From Hyphomicrobium sp. (GTDB taxonomy: Bacteria > Pseudomonadota > Alphaproteobacteria > Rhizobiales > Hyphomicrobiaceae), in assembly GCA_022844105.1 (NCBI GenBank), contig JALHMJ010000003.1, positions 282,527 through 325,815 of the forward strand: 43,289 bases of DNA, read 5' to 3'. The translations under genes and the position numbers were made by a program. A model generated the notes under the pieces. The model worked only from the letters and a program-made list of their open reading frames with translations. It was not told the origin of the DNA and did no database searches. This document shows, piece after piece, positions 23,938 through 32,076 of this stretch (position 1 is the first letter of the stretch; every line of letters begins with the position of its first letter).

Positions 23938-25803
23938 TTAAAACCCGCCGCCAAGGGCAGAGTTCACCAGGCTGAGGACGCTATCCTCCCCGGCTACCGT
24001 TTTGGGTACTTTGCGGGAGGCAACTTTCGGCGGTGTCGCCTCGTCCACCGGCGCCAGATGATCGGGACCAACTTTGATCTTGTTCCACTGACCTTTCAGC
24101 GCCATGGCGAAGCGTTTCTCGTGGCCATAGATGTCGCCGAACGTGGTGAGCTTGCCGCCGTCTTCGACGCGAGCCGTGAAGTAGACGACATGCACGGGGA
24201 CCTTTTTGTCGAGCGTGATGACATTGTGGTCCGGACCGTTCTTGACGAGATCGTCGATCTTGGCCCGATCCCAGCCCTTGTCTGCGGCGAGGATCACTTC
24301 CGCCATCCCCAACGGATTACGAATTCGCATGCAGCCATGGCTGTTTGCGCGGCGCGTCCATCCGAACATGTGCTTGTCGGGGGTGTCGTGCATGAAAACG
24401 TAGTGCTTGTTGGGAAACGAGAACTTCACGATGCCGAGCTGGTTGATCGGACCCGGCGGCTGCCACACGACGTAGTCGGTCATGTCGGCTTTGGACCAGT
24501 CGATCTTCTTCCAGTCGACGGGTTCATCCGTGCTTTCCCGGCGCAGCTCCAGTTTGTGTTGCCGCATCAGTCCGCCGCCCGCGATCAGGCTCGGCCAGAT
24601 TTCGCGAACTTTGATGGAATCGGGCACCCGCCAACGCGATTTGAAGGTCACCAGTTCGATTTGATCGGAAAAGATCGGCGTCTGCTTGTTGACGAGGCCA
24701 ACGGTGACACGTTCGTCGAAAATGTCCGCGCCCGCCTTGCGAATTCGGATCTCGTATTCGGGCACGTTCAGCATGACGTGCATGTCGCCGAGATCAGCCG
24801 GAATGTAACGCCACATCTGCATGTTTGCAGCGAGCTGATCGGTGTTGCCTTTGATCGGCTGATTGAGTTTGGCTCGCGTCTCGGTCGTCAGCACGCCGTC
24901 GGAGGCGAGCCCCTTGAGTGTCTGGAAACCGCGCACGGCGGCGGCGAGCCGCTCATCATAGTGATCGGCAGCCGCACCCGTTTCGGCGGCAACATCGAGC
25001 CGCTTGCGCAGCACGACGACGTCAGCGTGACGGTCGCCGGGCCCTACATTTTGACCGGCCGGCAATGGTGCGCGTTTGGCCGCTTTCGCCCGCAACGTCT
25101 CAAGCCATGCCTGCCGCAGCAACACGAATTGGGGATGTTGCGGATGAAGCGCGATGAGAACGCGGCCGGGATCGTTCGCATTGGCGAGCTCGGCAAGCAG
25201 CTCGCCGCGATCTTTCCACTGTGGCCGCCGGTCGAAGTAGGACGATAACTGTTCCGAAGGCTTTGCAATCTTGCCGCCACGCGCGTGCCGGGCATAGGCC
25301 AGCACCGCGAGTGACAAACTGCTCTCCGCTTCGGCCAACGATTGAGGTGTGATCGCCGCGCCAGGCTCTCGCACGGCAAAGTCAGCCGGATCGAGACCGT
25401 AGTCGCCGGCCCGCTTCAATTCGGTGAGAGCCAGAAGCGCTTTTGGATTGAACCCGCTTCCTGTCACCCACAACGGTTCGTCGCCACGGCTTTGATAAAA
25501 TGCTGCAAGCGCGGTTCGGTCGAGGTCCTCGGGCGACGGCTTGGGCGGCTCGGTCGCAGGCAAGGCGGTCGTGGGCGTGTCATTCGGAACAAGGTGCGCC
25601 GGAGCGGTGATCGCTAAAGGTTCGATCAAGCGGCGCGCTGCGGCACCGATGGCAACGCCGCCGCCATTAGACTCCAGACTTCCCGTTGCAAGGGCAGCAG
25701 TCGACGGCAAGATCGCGTCCGCTGACACGGCCGGTGGGCACGTGGCGGCACAAAGCAGAACCACCGCGGCAGCGCTAAATTGATTGACTGGCATACGGCG
25801 CAT
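23938..25803 (-). CDS. Large periplasmic L,D-transpeptidase (YcbB/LdtD-like)
   Basis: About 621 residues. A signal peptide (MRRMPVNQFSAAAVVLLCAA...) is followed by a low-complexity linker and a transpeptidase scaffold domain with FYQSRGDEPLWV. A PG_binding_1 helix bundle follows (residues about 265-330, ERLAAAVRGFQTLKGLASDG). The YkuD catalytic domain ends the protein, with HDTPDKHMFGWTRRANSHGC and nucleophile C491. It makes meso-DAP to meso-DAP (3-3) cross-links or attaches proteins to peptidoglycan; L,D-transpeptidases are prominent in polar-growing Hyphomicrobiales. ATG 25803 has GGGAGC upstream and starts the signal peptide. Confidence 0.92.
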   Translation of the reverse strand: MRRMPVNQFSAAAVVLLCAATCPPAVSADAILPSTAALATGSLESNGGGVAIGAAARRLIEPLAITAPAHLVPNDTPTTALPATEPPKPSPEDLDRTALAAFYQSRGDEPLWVTGSGFNPKALLALTELKRAGDYGLDPADFAVREPGAAITPQSLAEAESSLSLAVLAYARHARGGKIAKPSEQLSSYFDRRPQWKDRGELLAELANANDPGRVLIALHPQHPQFVLLRQAWLETLRAKAAKRAPLPAGQNVGPGDRHADVVVLRKRLDVAAETGAAADHYDERLAAAVRGFQTLKGLASDGVLTTETRAKLNQPIKGNTDQLAANMQMWRYIPADLGDMHVMLNVPEYEIRIRKAGADIFDERVTVGLVNKQTPIFSDQIELVTFKSRWRVPDSIKVREIWPSLIAGGGLMRQHKLELRRESTDEPVDWKKIDWSKADMTDYVVWQPPGPINQLGIVKFSFPNKHYVFMHDTPDKHMFGWTRRANSHGCMRIRNPLGMAEVILAADKGWDRAKIDDLVKNGPDHNVITLDKKVPVHVVYFTARVEDGGKLTTFGDIYGHEKRFAMALKGQWNKIKVGPDHLAPVDEATPPKVASRKVPKTVAGEDSVLSLVNSALGGGF

Positions 25804-26000
25804 TGCCTGCTCCCACCCTCCCGTTTTGCAACGCGGCAGCCGACACCTTATTCCGCTCGAATTTGATGCGTGCACATCATTGTCGACTGCCAACTGTTGT
25901 GGTTAGCCGATTCGCCGTTCGGCCGGTGCCGTGGGGGCGCACTTGTCCCGCCTCGCGATGCGTTCGCCAGATGGACGATAGAAAGGCGGACGGACAATGG

Positions 26001-26034
26001 AAAAAAGAAGGACCCGGTGTGAAGCCACCGGGCC
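26001..26034 (-). terminator. Rho-independent terminator of the sigma-54 regulator gene
   Basis: On the minus strand a CCCGGTG/CACCGGG stem (26013-26019 with 26026-26032), extended by G-C pairs, is followed by TCCTTCTTTTTT. It lies about 45 bp after the regulator's stop codon. Confidence 0.83.
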
Positions 26035-26075
26035 CTCCGCGATCTGCAGGGCGTTCAAGGGGGTGCCCGTGAGGG

Positions 26076-27584
26076 CTAGTTGACGCGTTGCTCCAGACCG
26101 TATTCCTGCATTTTGCGATAAAGCGTCGAGCGGCCGATATTGAGGCGCTTGGCGACTTCCGTCATGTGGCCGCGATAGCGGCCGAGGGCAAGCCGGATCA
26201 TGTCGGCCTCGATCGCTTCCAGCGGCCGGATATCGCCAGAGGCATCCATCGCCGGAATACCGAGTGCGCCGCCGCCGGTGTCGTTCTTGACCTCGACCGT
26301 GTGGGGAATTCTGTCCTCAGCTCCAAGCAGTGCCGGACCGGAATAAATGGGTCTGCGGAAAGGTTCGGCGGGAGCGGCCGGAATATGCGCATCAAAACCT
26401 TCGACGTGAGCCGCAATCTGCGGGAACTCGTCGACTGTCAATTCGCGGCTGTCGGAGAGTACGACCGCGCGGAACACGGCATTCTCAAGCTGGCGTACGT
26501 TGCCGGGCCACGAATAGGATTTCATCAGGCGCAGGGCGTCGGGTGCTAAGCCGGACACGCGCTTGCCTTCCTCCGCAGCAAATCGGGCGACGAAGTGTTG
26601 CGCCAGTTCAGGCACATCCTCGATGCGTTCGCGAAGCGGCGGAACCCAGATCGGAAAAACATTGAGCCGGTAATAGAGATCCTCGCGGAATTTGCCTTCT
26701 TTGACGAGCTGGATCATGTCGCGGTTGGTCGCCGAGATCAGGCGGAAGTTCACCTTGACCGGCTTCTTGGAACCGACCGGATCGATCTCGCCTTCCTGCA
26801 GCGCGCGCAACAGTTTCACCTGCGCATCGAGTGGCAGTTCACCCACTTCGTCGAGAAACAGCGTGCCGCCATCGGCTTCCTGGAACTTGCCGGTGCGGCG
26901 CTCGGATGCGCCCGTGAACGATCCCTTTTCGTGACCGAATAGAATGCTTTCGACGAGGTTTTCCGGGATCGCGCCGCAGTTGACGGTGACGAACGGCCGG
27001 CCGACCCGCTCGCTCTCGCCTTGGATGGCGCGCGCGATGAGTTCCTTGCCGACGCCAGATTCACCTTCGATGAGAACCGGGATGTTGGACGAGGCAGCCC
27101 GCTTGCCGAGCGAGATGACGCGCTGCATGGCATCGCCGCGAATGATCAGATCGTTGAAGGTGAGTGTGCCCTCGACCTTCTTCTTGATGCGGCTGATTTC
27201 GCCCGACAACGCTTCAATCTTGAGCGCCGTTCTGATCGAGACTTCAAGACGCTCGGGCGACGCCGGCTTGATCACGAAATCGGCAGCACCAGCCCGCATG
27301 GCGTTGATGGCGGCGTCGATGGACCCGTGCGCGGTTTGCACGATGATCGGCGGAATGCCGGGTTTTTGCGATAGCCGGTCGAGAACCGCCATGCCGTCGA
27401 CGCCGGGCATGACGAGATCGAGGAGTACAAGCGAAATGGAGCCGTGGTCCGGACCCTCGAGGATCTGGATGGCCTGCTCGCCGGAATTGGTGGTTTTCGT
27501 TTCAAAGCCCTGCCGCTTGATCATCTCTTCCAAGATGCGGCGCTGGGCGGGATCGTCGTCGACGATGAGAACACGCTTGGACAT
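26076..27584 (-). CDS. Sigma-54-dependent response regulator (NtrC type) with GSFTGA loop
   Basis: 502 residues in three parts. The receiver domain (1-125) has acidic pocket D9-D11 and phospho-acceptor D56 in LVLLDLVMPG. The AAA+ sigma-54 activation domain (about 140-375) has Walker A GESGVGKE, Walker B GGTLFLDEVGEL and arginine fingers in FREDLYYRLNVFP. A C-terminal Fis-type helix-turn-helix follows (MTEVAKRLNIGRSTLYRKMQ). The sigma-54 contact loop reads GSFTGA (221-226) instead of GAFTGA. No histidine kinase is adjacent, so its sensor is unknown. ATG 27584 starts the receiver; there is no obvious ribosome-binding site. It is not NtrC, NtrX or FlbD by wording that I can recognise. Confidence 0.9.
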   Translation of the reverse strand: MSKRVLIVDDDPAQRRILEEMIKRQGFETKTTNSGEQAIQILEGPDHGSISLVLLDLVMPGVDGMAVLDRLSQKPGIPPIIVQTAHGSIDAAINAMRAGAADFVIKPASPERLEVSIRTALKIEALSGEISRIKKKVEGTLTFNDLIIRGDAMQRVISLGKRAASSNIPVLIEGESGVGKELIARAIQGESERVGRPFVTVNCGAIPENLVESILFGHEKGSFTGASERRTGKFQEADGGTLFLDEVGELPLDAQVKLLRALQEGEIDPVGSKKPVKVNFRLISATNRDMIQLVKEGKFREDLYYRLNVFPIWVPPLRERIEDVPELAQHFVARFAAEEGKRVSGLAPDALRLMKSYSWPGNVRQLENAVFRAVVLSDSRELTVDEFPQIAAHVEGFDAHIPAAPAEPFRRPIYSGPALLGAEDRIPHTVEVKNDTGGGALGIPAMDASGDIRPLEAIEADMIRLALGRYRGHMTEVAKRLNIGRSTLYRKMQEYGLEQRVN

Positions 27585-27605
27585 GGGGACAGGTACTCGA
27601 CACAA

Positions 27606-27772
27606 CTGGAACTGATGTCCGTGGGCTCTTGACGACCGTCCCGCGAAGGGACGCTAAAACCACCGACAACTCGACGCTACGAGCCCACAGTGACCGATAA
27701 CGGTAAACAGGAGGTTTCCCTAAGTGTTGGCTTGTAGCTTTTTTGATCAAAGGGCCCGCAACGGCCTTTTTT
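27606..27772. other. Structured intergenic segment, candidate sRNA or long leader
   Basis: An 8-bp stem GTGGGCTC (27621-27628) with GAGCCCAC (27681-27688) encloses a 6-bp hairpin CGTCCC/GGGACG (27637-27653). A further ACCG/CGGT hairpin follows (27693-27704), then AGGAGG (27709-27714), and finally a terminator (27749-27770). On the plus strand TTGACG (27629-27634) and GCTAAA (27653-27658), 18 bp apart, could be a promoter for a transcript of roughly 105 nt ending at the terminator. On the minus strand the same fold would be the leader of the sigma-54 regulator. I do not recognise a family. Which strand is expressed is unresolved. Confidence 0.5.
27749..27772. terminator. Bidirectional hairpin terminator
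   Basis: AAAGGGCC (27749-27756) pairs with GGCCTTTT (27763-27770) around CGCAAC, with T-runs on the plus strand. A further A-to-T mirrored run (TTTTTTGATCAAA at 27739-27751) lies on the other side. It can end the glycine-rich-domain gene on the minus strand and any plus-strand transcript. Confidence 0.75.
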
Positions 27773-27787
27773 GCGTAGGCGCGATGG

Positions 27788-28468
27788 TTAATCGCCGCCG
27801 CATCCGCCACCCCCGTCGCCATCGCCGGAGCCGCCGTCCCCGTCACCAAAGCCGTCCGTGCCCCCGTCGAACGATGCGGAGGAAAAATCTCCGCCGCATT
27901 GGGTGATGGAAACCCCTGCGGAAAATGTACGAACGCTGCCGCAGTCGGGAACGTAGCGGTAGCCGTTCGGGATCGCGAAATCAGTGTCGATGGCAAAGAG
28001 GAGCGGCAGGTTCGCTGGAGCCCTCGGATCGATGCGCTCCTCCCGGCAAGCTTGCCACCACACGCGCCGCAAACCTTCATTCGTCTTCTTCTGGTGCGGC
28101 CTCAGAACTGCCGCCGGCGTGTGATGCAGAAAGCGGCCGAAAGCCTTGCGGCAGAAGTCGTCATAGGCCTTGGTGTAGAGGATGAACTCGTGCCACAAGT
28201 CGTCGACCGCTTGCGACGGCATCGCGACCTGACGGTACCGGCTGCGATGATAGGCCCGGAAGAACTGCTTCAGTCCAAGGCCGATGCTTTCGATCTGTGA
28301 TGGGTTTAGTGTCGGATGGTGCCGCTTGAGCTTGTCAATCAGGCCCGGTGGCCAGACGTAAGCGTCGATGGTTCGAAGTCGGCGGTGGTAGGTAAAAATC
28401 TGCGATCCGACGATCGCGATAAAAAGTGCTGGAAAAATCGTCCAAAATGGTAGGTCGGTGATACTCAA
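27788..28468 (-). CDS. Glycine-rich domain-containing (GRDP-like) protein with membrane anchor
   Basis: 226 residues. An N-terminal hydrophobic segment (residues 6-25, LPFWTIFPALFIAIVGSQIF) is followed by a helical domain with MPSQAVDDLWHEFILYTKAY and DFCRKAFGRFLHHTPAAVL. The VDDLWH-EF...Y..FC...FG..LHH pattern is that of the glycine-rich domain protein-like family (PF07173), better known in plants. The last 40 residues are Gly/Asp-rich and end in GGGCGGD. The function is not known. The only start in frame is TTG 28468, with GAGGA a few bases upstream. It is divergent from pepF. Confidence 0.72.
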   Translation of the reverse strand: MSITDLPFWTIFPALFIAIVGSQIFTYHRRLRTIDAYVWPPGLIDKLKRHHPTLNPSQIESIGLGLKQFFRAYHRSRYRQVAMPSQAVDDLWHEFILYTKAYDDFCRKAFGRFLHHTPAAVLRPHQKKTNEGLRRVWWQACREERIDPRAPANLPLLFAIDTDFAIPNGYRYVPDCGSVRTFSAGVSITQCGGDFSSASFDGGTDGFGDGDGGSGDGDGGGGCGGD

Positions 28469-28757
28469 TCAGTCCTCATGCCTCTGTTTCAACTCTGTGC
28501 ATTATCTCCTTTTTGCGCACTCTTCTCAAGATCACATCCGCCGATCTGTCGCGCATTTTCTGACGTTTGGTTGAGATTTTCGCAACATCGCGCCGTGAAA
28601 CACGGGCTCTCGTTTCACGAAGGTTCCCCGGCCGCCACCATCACTGCTTTGTCACATCACCTTGCCCCAGCCGCCGGACGCGCTTAATTGCTAGCTTGAG
28701 CGCGTCCCGGACGCTGCCCGGACTTCCATGCCATGCCCCCAATGCTCAGAGGATTTC

Positions 28758-30575
28758 ATGACGACCGCCGCACCGGCCTCCACGTTTCCTGACCTTGGCA
28801 CCATGCCGGTTTGGGATCTGTCTGATCTCTACGCCGCGCCGAATGCGCCCGAAGTTGCCCGCGACGTCGCCCGGGCGGAGCGCGAGGCACAGGCCTTGAA
28901 AGACAGCTGCCAGGGCCGGCTGGCCGACCTCGCGAAAGACGGTGACGCACTCGGTGAGATCCTGAAGTCGTATGAAGATCTGTCCGATTTGATGGGTAAG
29001 CTCGCGTCCTACGCCGGCCTCTACTACTACGCCAACCAGGCCGATCCCGAGCGCGCCAAGTTTTACGGCGACATGAACGAGGCCCTGACCCGTATCGGCA
29101 CGGAACTCATCTTTCTCGAACTCGAACTCAACCAGATCGAAGAAGCGGTTTTGGCCAGCGCCGTAACCGCGCCCAAGCTTGCAAAGTACAAGCCGTGGCT
29201 GGACGACCTGCGCCGCGAGAAGCCCTTCCAGCTCGATGAAAAGCTCGAACGCCTCTTTACGGAGAAAAGCCAGACATCGCGCAGTGCGTTTTCTCGGTTG
29301 TTCAACGAGACGATGACGACGCTGCGCTTTCCTGTGGCCGGTGAAGCCGAACCGCTGACGCTCGAACCGACGCTCAACCTGCTGTCCCACACCGACGGCA
29401 CGCGCCGCAAAGCGGGCGCCGATGCGCTCGCCAAAGTCTTCGGCGAAAACGTCCGCCTGTTCACGCTGATCACCAACACGTTGGCCAAGGATAAGGAAAT
29501 TTCCGATCGTTGGCGCGGCTTCAAGGATGTCGCCGACAGCCGCCATCTGTCCAACAGGGTCGAAGCCCCGGTGGTCGATGCGCTCGTGGCCTCCGTCCGC
29601 GCGGCCTACCCACGCCTGTCGCATCGCTACTACGCGATGAAGGCGCGCTGGCTCGGCATGGAGAAGCTCAATCATTGGGACCGCAACGCACCGCTGCCCG
29701 ACAAGCCCGAGCGGGTCTTCACCTGGAAGGAAGCCGAACAAACGGTGCTGTCGGCCTATGGCGCGTTCGCACCTGAGATGGCCGCGACCGCGAAGCAATT
29801 CTTCGACAAGGGCTGGATTGACGCGCCCGTGCGCGACGGCAAGGCCCAGGGCGCCTTCTCCGCCTCGACCGTGCCGAGCGTGCATCCCTACGTGCTGATG
29901 AATTATCAGGGCAAGCCGCGCGATGTCATGACGCTCGCCCATGAACTGGGCCACGGCGTGCATCAGATGCTTGCCCGCGATCAGGGCGCGCTGCTCGCCC
30001 CGACACCACTGACGCTGGCCGAAACCGCCTCTGTCTTCGGCGAAATGCTGACTTTCCGCGCCCTCCTTGCAGACACAAAGAGCCCGCGGGAAAAGAAGGC
30101 GATGATCGCCGGCAAAGTCGAGGACATGCTGAATACGGTCGTGCGCCAGATTGCGTTTTACTCATTCGAGCGCAAGGTCCACGAAGGCCGCCGCAAGGGC
30201 GAACTGACGTCGGACCAGTTGAACCAGTACTGGCTTGAAGTGCAGAAGGAGAGCCTGGGCGCGGCGATCGATTTCAAGCCCGGCTATGAAGTGTACTGGA
30301 CCTACATCCCCCACTTCATCAATTCGCCGTTCTACGTTTATGCCTATGCCTTCGGCGATTGCCTCGTGAACTCGCTCTACGGTTTATACCAGGAAGCGCA
30401 TCCGGGGTTCGTGCAAAAGTATTTCGATCTGTTGAAGGCCGGCGGCTCCAAGCATCACTCGGAACTTCTTGCTCCCTTCGGCCTCGACGCGCGTGATCCC
30501 GAATTCTGGAACAAAGGCCTGCGCGTCATCGAAGGCATGATCGACGAATTGGAAGCAATGGAAAAAGCAGCGTGA
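28758..30575 (+). CDS. pepF: Oligoendopeptidase F, M3 family zinc peptidase
   Basis: 605 residues, a cytosolic metallopeptidase that degrades oligopeptides. The zinc motif HELGH is at 395-399 in VMTLAHELGHGVHQML, and the third ligand is in LAETASVFGEMLTF. The C-terminal fold (FVYAYAFGDCLVNSLYGLYQ, with ELLAPFGLDARDPEFW) is typical of the PepF/M3B branch. The ATG at 28758 follows GAGGA at 28749-28753, a slightly short spacing; a frame start at 28728 is possible but less likely. It is monocistronic and convergent with purM across a dispersed repeat. Confidence 0.96.
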   Translation: MTTAAPASTFPDLGTMPVWDLSDLYAAPNAPEVARDVARAEREAQALKDSCQGRLADLAKDGDALGEILKSYEDLSDLMGKLASYAGLYYYANQADPERAKFYGDMNEALTRIGTELIFLELELNQIEEAVLASAVTAPKLAKYKPWLDDLRREKPFQLDEKLERLFTEKSQTSRSAFSRLFNETMTTLRFPVAGEAEPLTLEPTLNLLSHTDGTRRKAGADALAKVFGENVRLFTLITNTLAKDKEISDRWRGFKDVADSRHLSNRVEAPVVDALVASVRAAYPRLSHRYYAMKARWLGMEKLNHWDRNAPLPDKPERVFTWKEAEQTVLSAYGAFAPEMAATAKQFFDKGWIDAPVRDGKAQGAFSASTVPSVHPYVLMNYQGKPRDVMTLAHELGHGVHQMLARDQGALLAPTPLTLAETASVFGEMLTFRALLADTKSPREKKAMIAGKVEDMLNTVVRQIAFYSFERKVHEGRRKGELTSDQLNQYWLEVQKESLGAAIDFKPGYEVYWTYIPHFINSPFYVYAYAFGDCLVNSLYGLYQEAHPGFVQKYFDLLKAGGSKHHSELLAPFGLDARDPEFWNKGLRVIEGMIDELEAMEKAA

Positions 30576-30578
30576 ATG

Positions 30579-30660
30579 CGAATCCCCTCTACCCGTTTGC
30601 GGTGAGGAAAGGAGAAGCAGAATCCCCTCTCCCCGTTTGCGGGGAGAGGGTTAGGGTGAG
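30579..30660. repeat. CCCTCTCCCC...GGGGAGAGGG dispersed palindromic repeat with degenerate duplicate
   Basis: CCCTCTCCCC (30625-30634) and GGGGAGAGGG (30641-30650) pair perfectly around GTTTGC, and TTAGGGTGAGGGG follows. This is the layout of a palindromic repeat seen in intergenic regions of many Proteobacteria. Immediately before it, 30579-30620 is a decayed copy of the same unit (AATCCCCTCTACCCGTTTGC). It sits between convergent pepF and purM and probably ends both transcripts. Confidence 0.88.
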
Positions 30661-30725
30661 GGGCAGCCCCTTGTTGAATTGCTTCCACCGGACAGAGAAT
30701 GCGCGGACGTTGTGCGACAGACGCG

Positions 30726-31850
30726 CTAGTACTTCAACCGTCCTTCGTACGTCACGGCCCAGGTCTCTCCCTTGCCCTTCGCGTCGGATCTCTGACCTGC
30801 CGGCGTGATGATCTCGCCGAGCACGACGGGCGCTTCGCCGGCATCAGTCAACGCCTGCACAACGTCGTTGGCGCGCGCTCGGTCCGCAATCACGATCATT
30901 CCGATGCCGCAGTTGAACGTGCGCAGCATTTCCGCGTCGTCGAGGCGTCCAGCTTTCGCCAGCCATCCGAAAACAGGCGGCACGGCAATCGCTGACAGAT
31001 CAATCGCCGCCGCCACGGTGGCCGGCAGGACGCGCGGCACATTCTCCGACAAGCCACCACCGGTGATATGCGATAGCCCCTTCACTGCCCCGTCCGATGC
31101 CCCGCCCGTCGCCTCGATGGCGGTGAGGATCGGCTTGACGTAGATCCGCGTCGGCTCCAGCAGCGCTTCGCCAAGGCTCGTCTCCGGAGCCCACGGAGCT
31201 GCGTCGCCCCAGCCGATGTTTTCACTCTGCGCCAAGCGCCGCACAAGACTGTAGCCATTGGAATGCACACCGGATGACGGCAGCCCAATGAGGACGTCGC
31301 CAATCGCGATGTCGGCGCGCGGCAGGATTTCGCCGCGCTCGACCGCGCCGACCGCAAACCCCGCCAGATCGTAATCGCCCTTGTGATACATGCCGGGCAT
31401 CTCGGCGGTCTCCCCGCCGATGAGCGCGCAGCCTGCCATCCGGCAGCCCTCCGCAATCCCGGCGACGACATCGCGCGCCACCGCCACGTCGAGATGGCCC
31501 GTCGCGTAGTAGTCGAGGAAGAACAGCGGCTCGGCGCCCTGCACCACGAGATCGTTGACGCACATGGCGACGAGATCGATGCCGATGCTGGAATGCCGCC
31601 CGCTATCGATGGCGATCTTGAGCTTGGTGCCGACGCCGTCGTTGGCCGCCACTAGGATCGGATCACGAAAGCCTGCCGCCTTGAGGTCGAACAAGCCGCC
31701 GAAGCCGCCCAGATCCGCATCCGCGCCGGAGCGCCGCGTCGCTTTGACGAGCGGTTTGATGGCGTGTACCAGAGCATTGCCGGCGTCGATGTCGACACCG
31801 GACGCCCGGTAGGTGATCGGTTCCGGCTTGTCGTCCTTGGTGGTACCCAT
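30726..31850 (-). CDS. purM: Phosphoribosylformylglycinamidine cyclo-ligase (AIR synthetase)
   Basis: 374 residues, cytosolic. It closes FGAM to aminoimidazole ribotide with ATP in purine synthesis. Motifs are [20 protein letters not shown], the ATP-site block [67 protein letters not shown], and the C-terminal [16 protein letters not shown] with [10 protein letters not shown]. The ATG at 31848-31850 is clear. purN usually follows purM; here purM ends facing pepF, so purN must be elsewhere. It is divergent from the DUF2066 gene, a conserved neighbour in the order. Confidence 0.97.
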   Translation of the reverse strand: MGTTKDDKPEPITYRASGVDIDAGNALVHAIKPLVKATRRSGADADLGGFGGLFDLKAAGFRDPILVAANDGVGTKLKIAIDSGRHSSIGIDLVAMCVNDLVVQGAEPLFFLDYYATGHLDVAVARDVVAGIAEGCRMAGCALIGGETAEMPGMYHKGDYDLAGFAVGAVERGEILPRADIAIGDVLIGLPSSGVHSNGYSLVRRLAQSENIGWGDAAPWAPETSLGEALLEPTRIYVKPILTAIEATGGASDGAVKGLSHITGGGLSENVPRVLPATVAAAIDLSAIAVPPVFGWLAKAGRLDDAEMLRTFNCGIGMIVIADRARANDVVQALTDAGEAPVVLGEIITPAGQRSDAKGKGETWAVTYEGRLKY

Positions 31851-32076
31851 GCAGCCCCGGCAGTCAGTTGCGGTTCCGGCCCAGGCCGGCAGCGGTCAGG
31901 CGATGCGCGCGCAATGCCGGATGACACGGGACTTGACAGCCGCGACCCGATTTTTGCCCGATTGCTCGCGAGAACATGAGGCGCGCTCTATCAGCTTGCA
32001 GGTCTCGCGGCAACCAAGCCGCCGGGCAGCCGCACCGGCGGCAGGCGCAACGTCTTCAAAGGCAAGGCTTTATCGC

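Noticed and set aside
27724-27906. A GTG-started small open frame nine bases after a good AGGAGG box
   Set aside because: The frame runs through a terminator hairpin and continues antisense into the glycine-rich-domain gene as Arg-rich sequence. It is more likely an RNA feature than a protein gene, though a leader peptide cannot be fully excluded.
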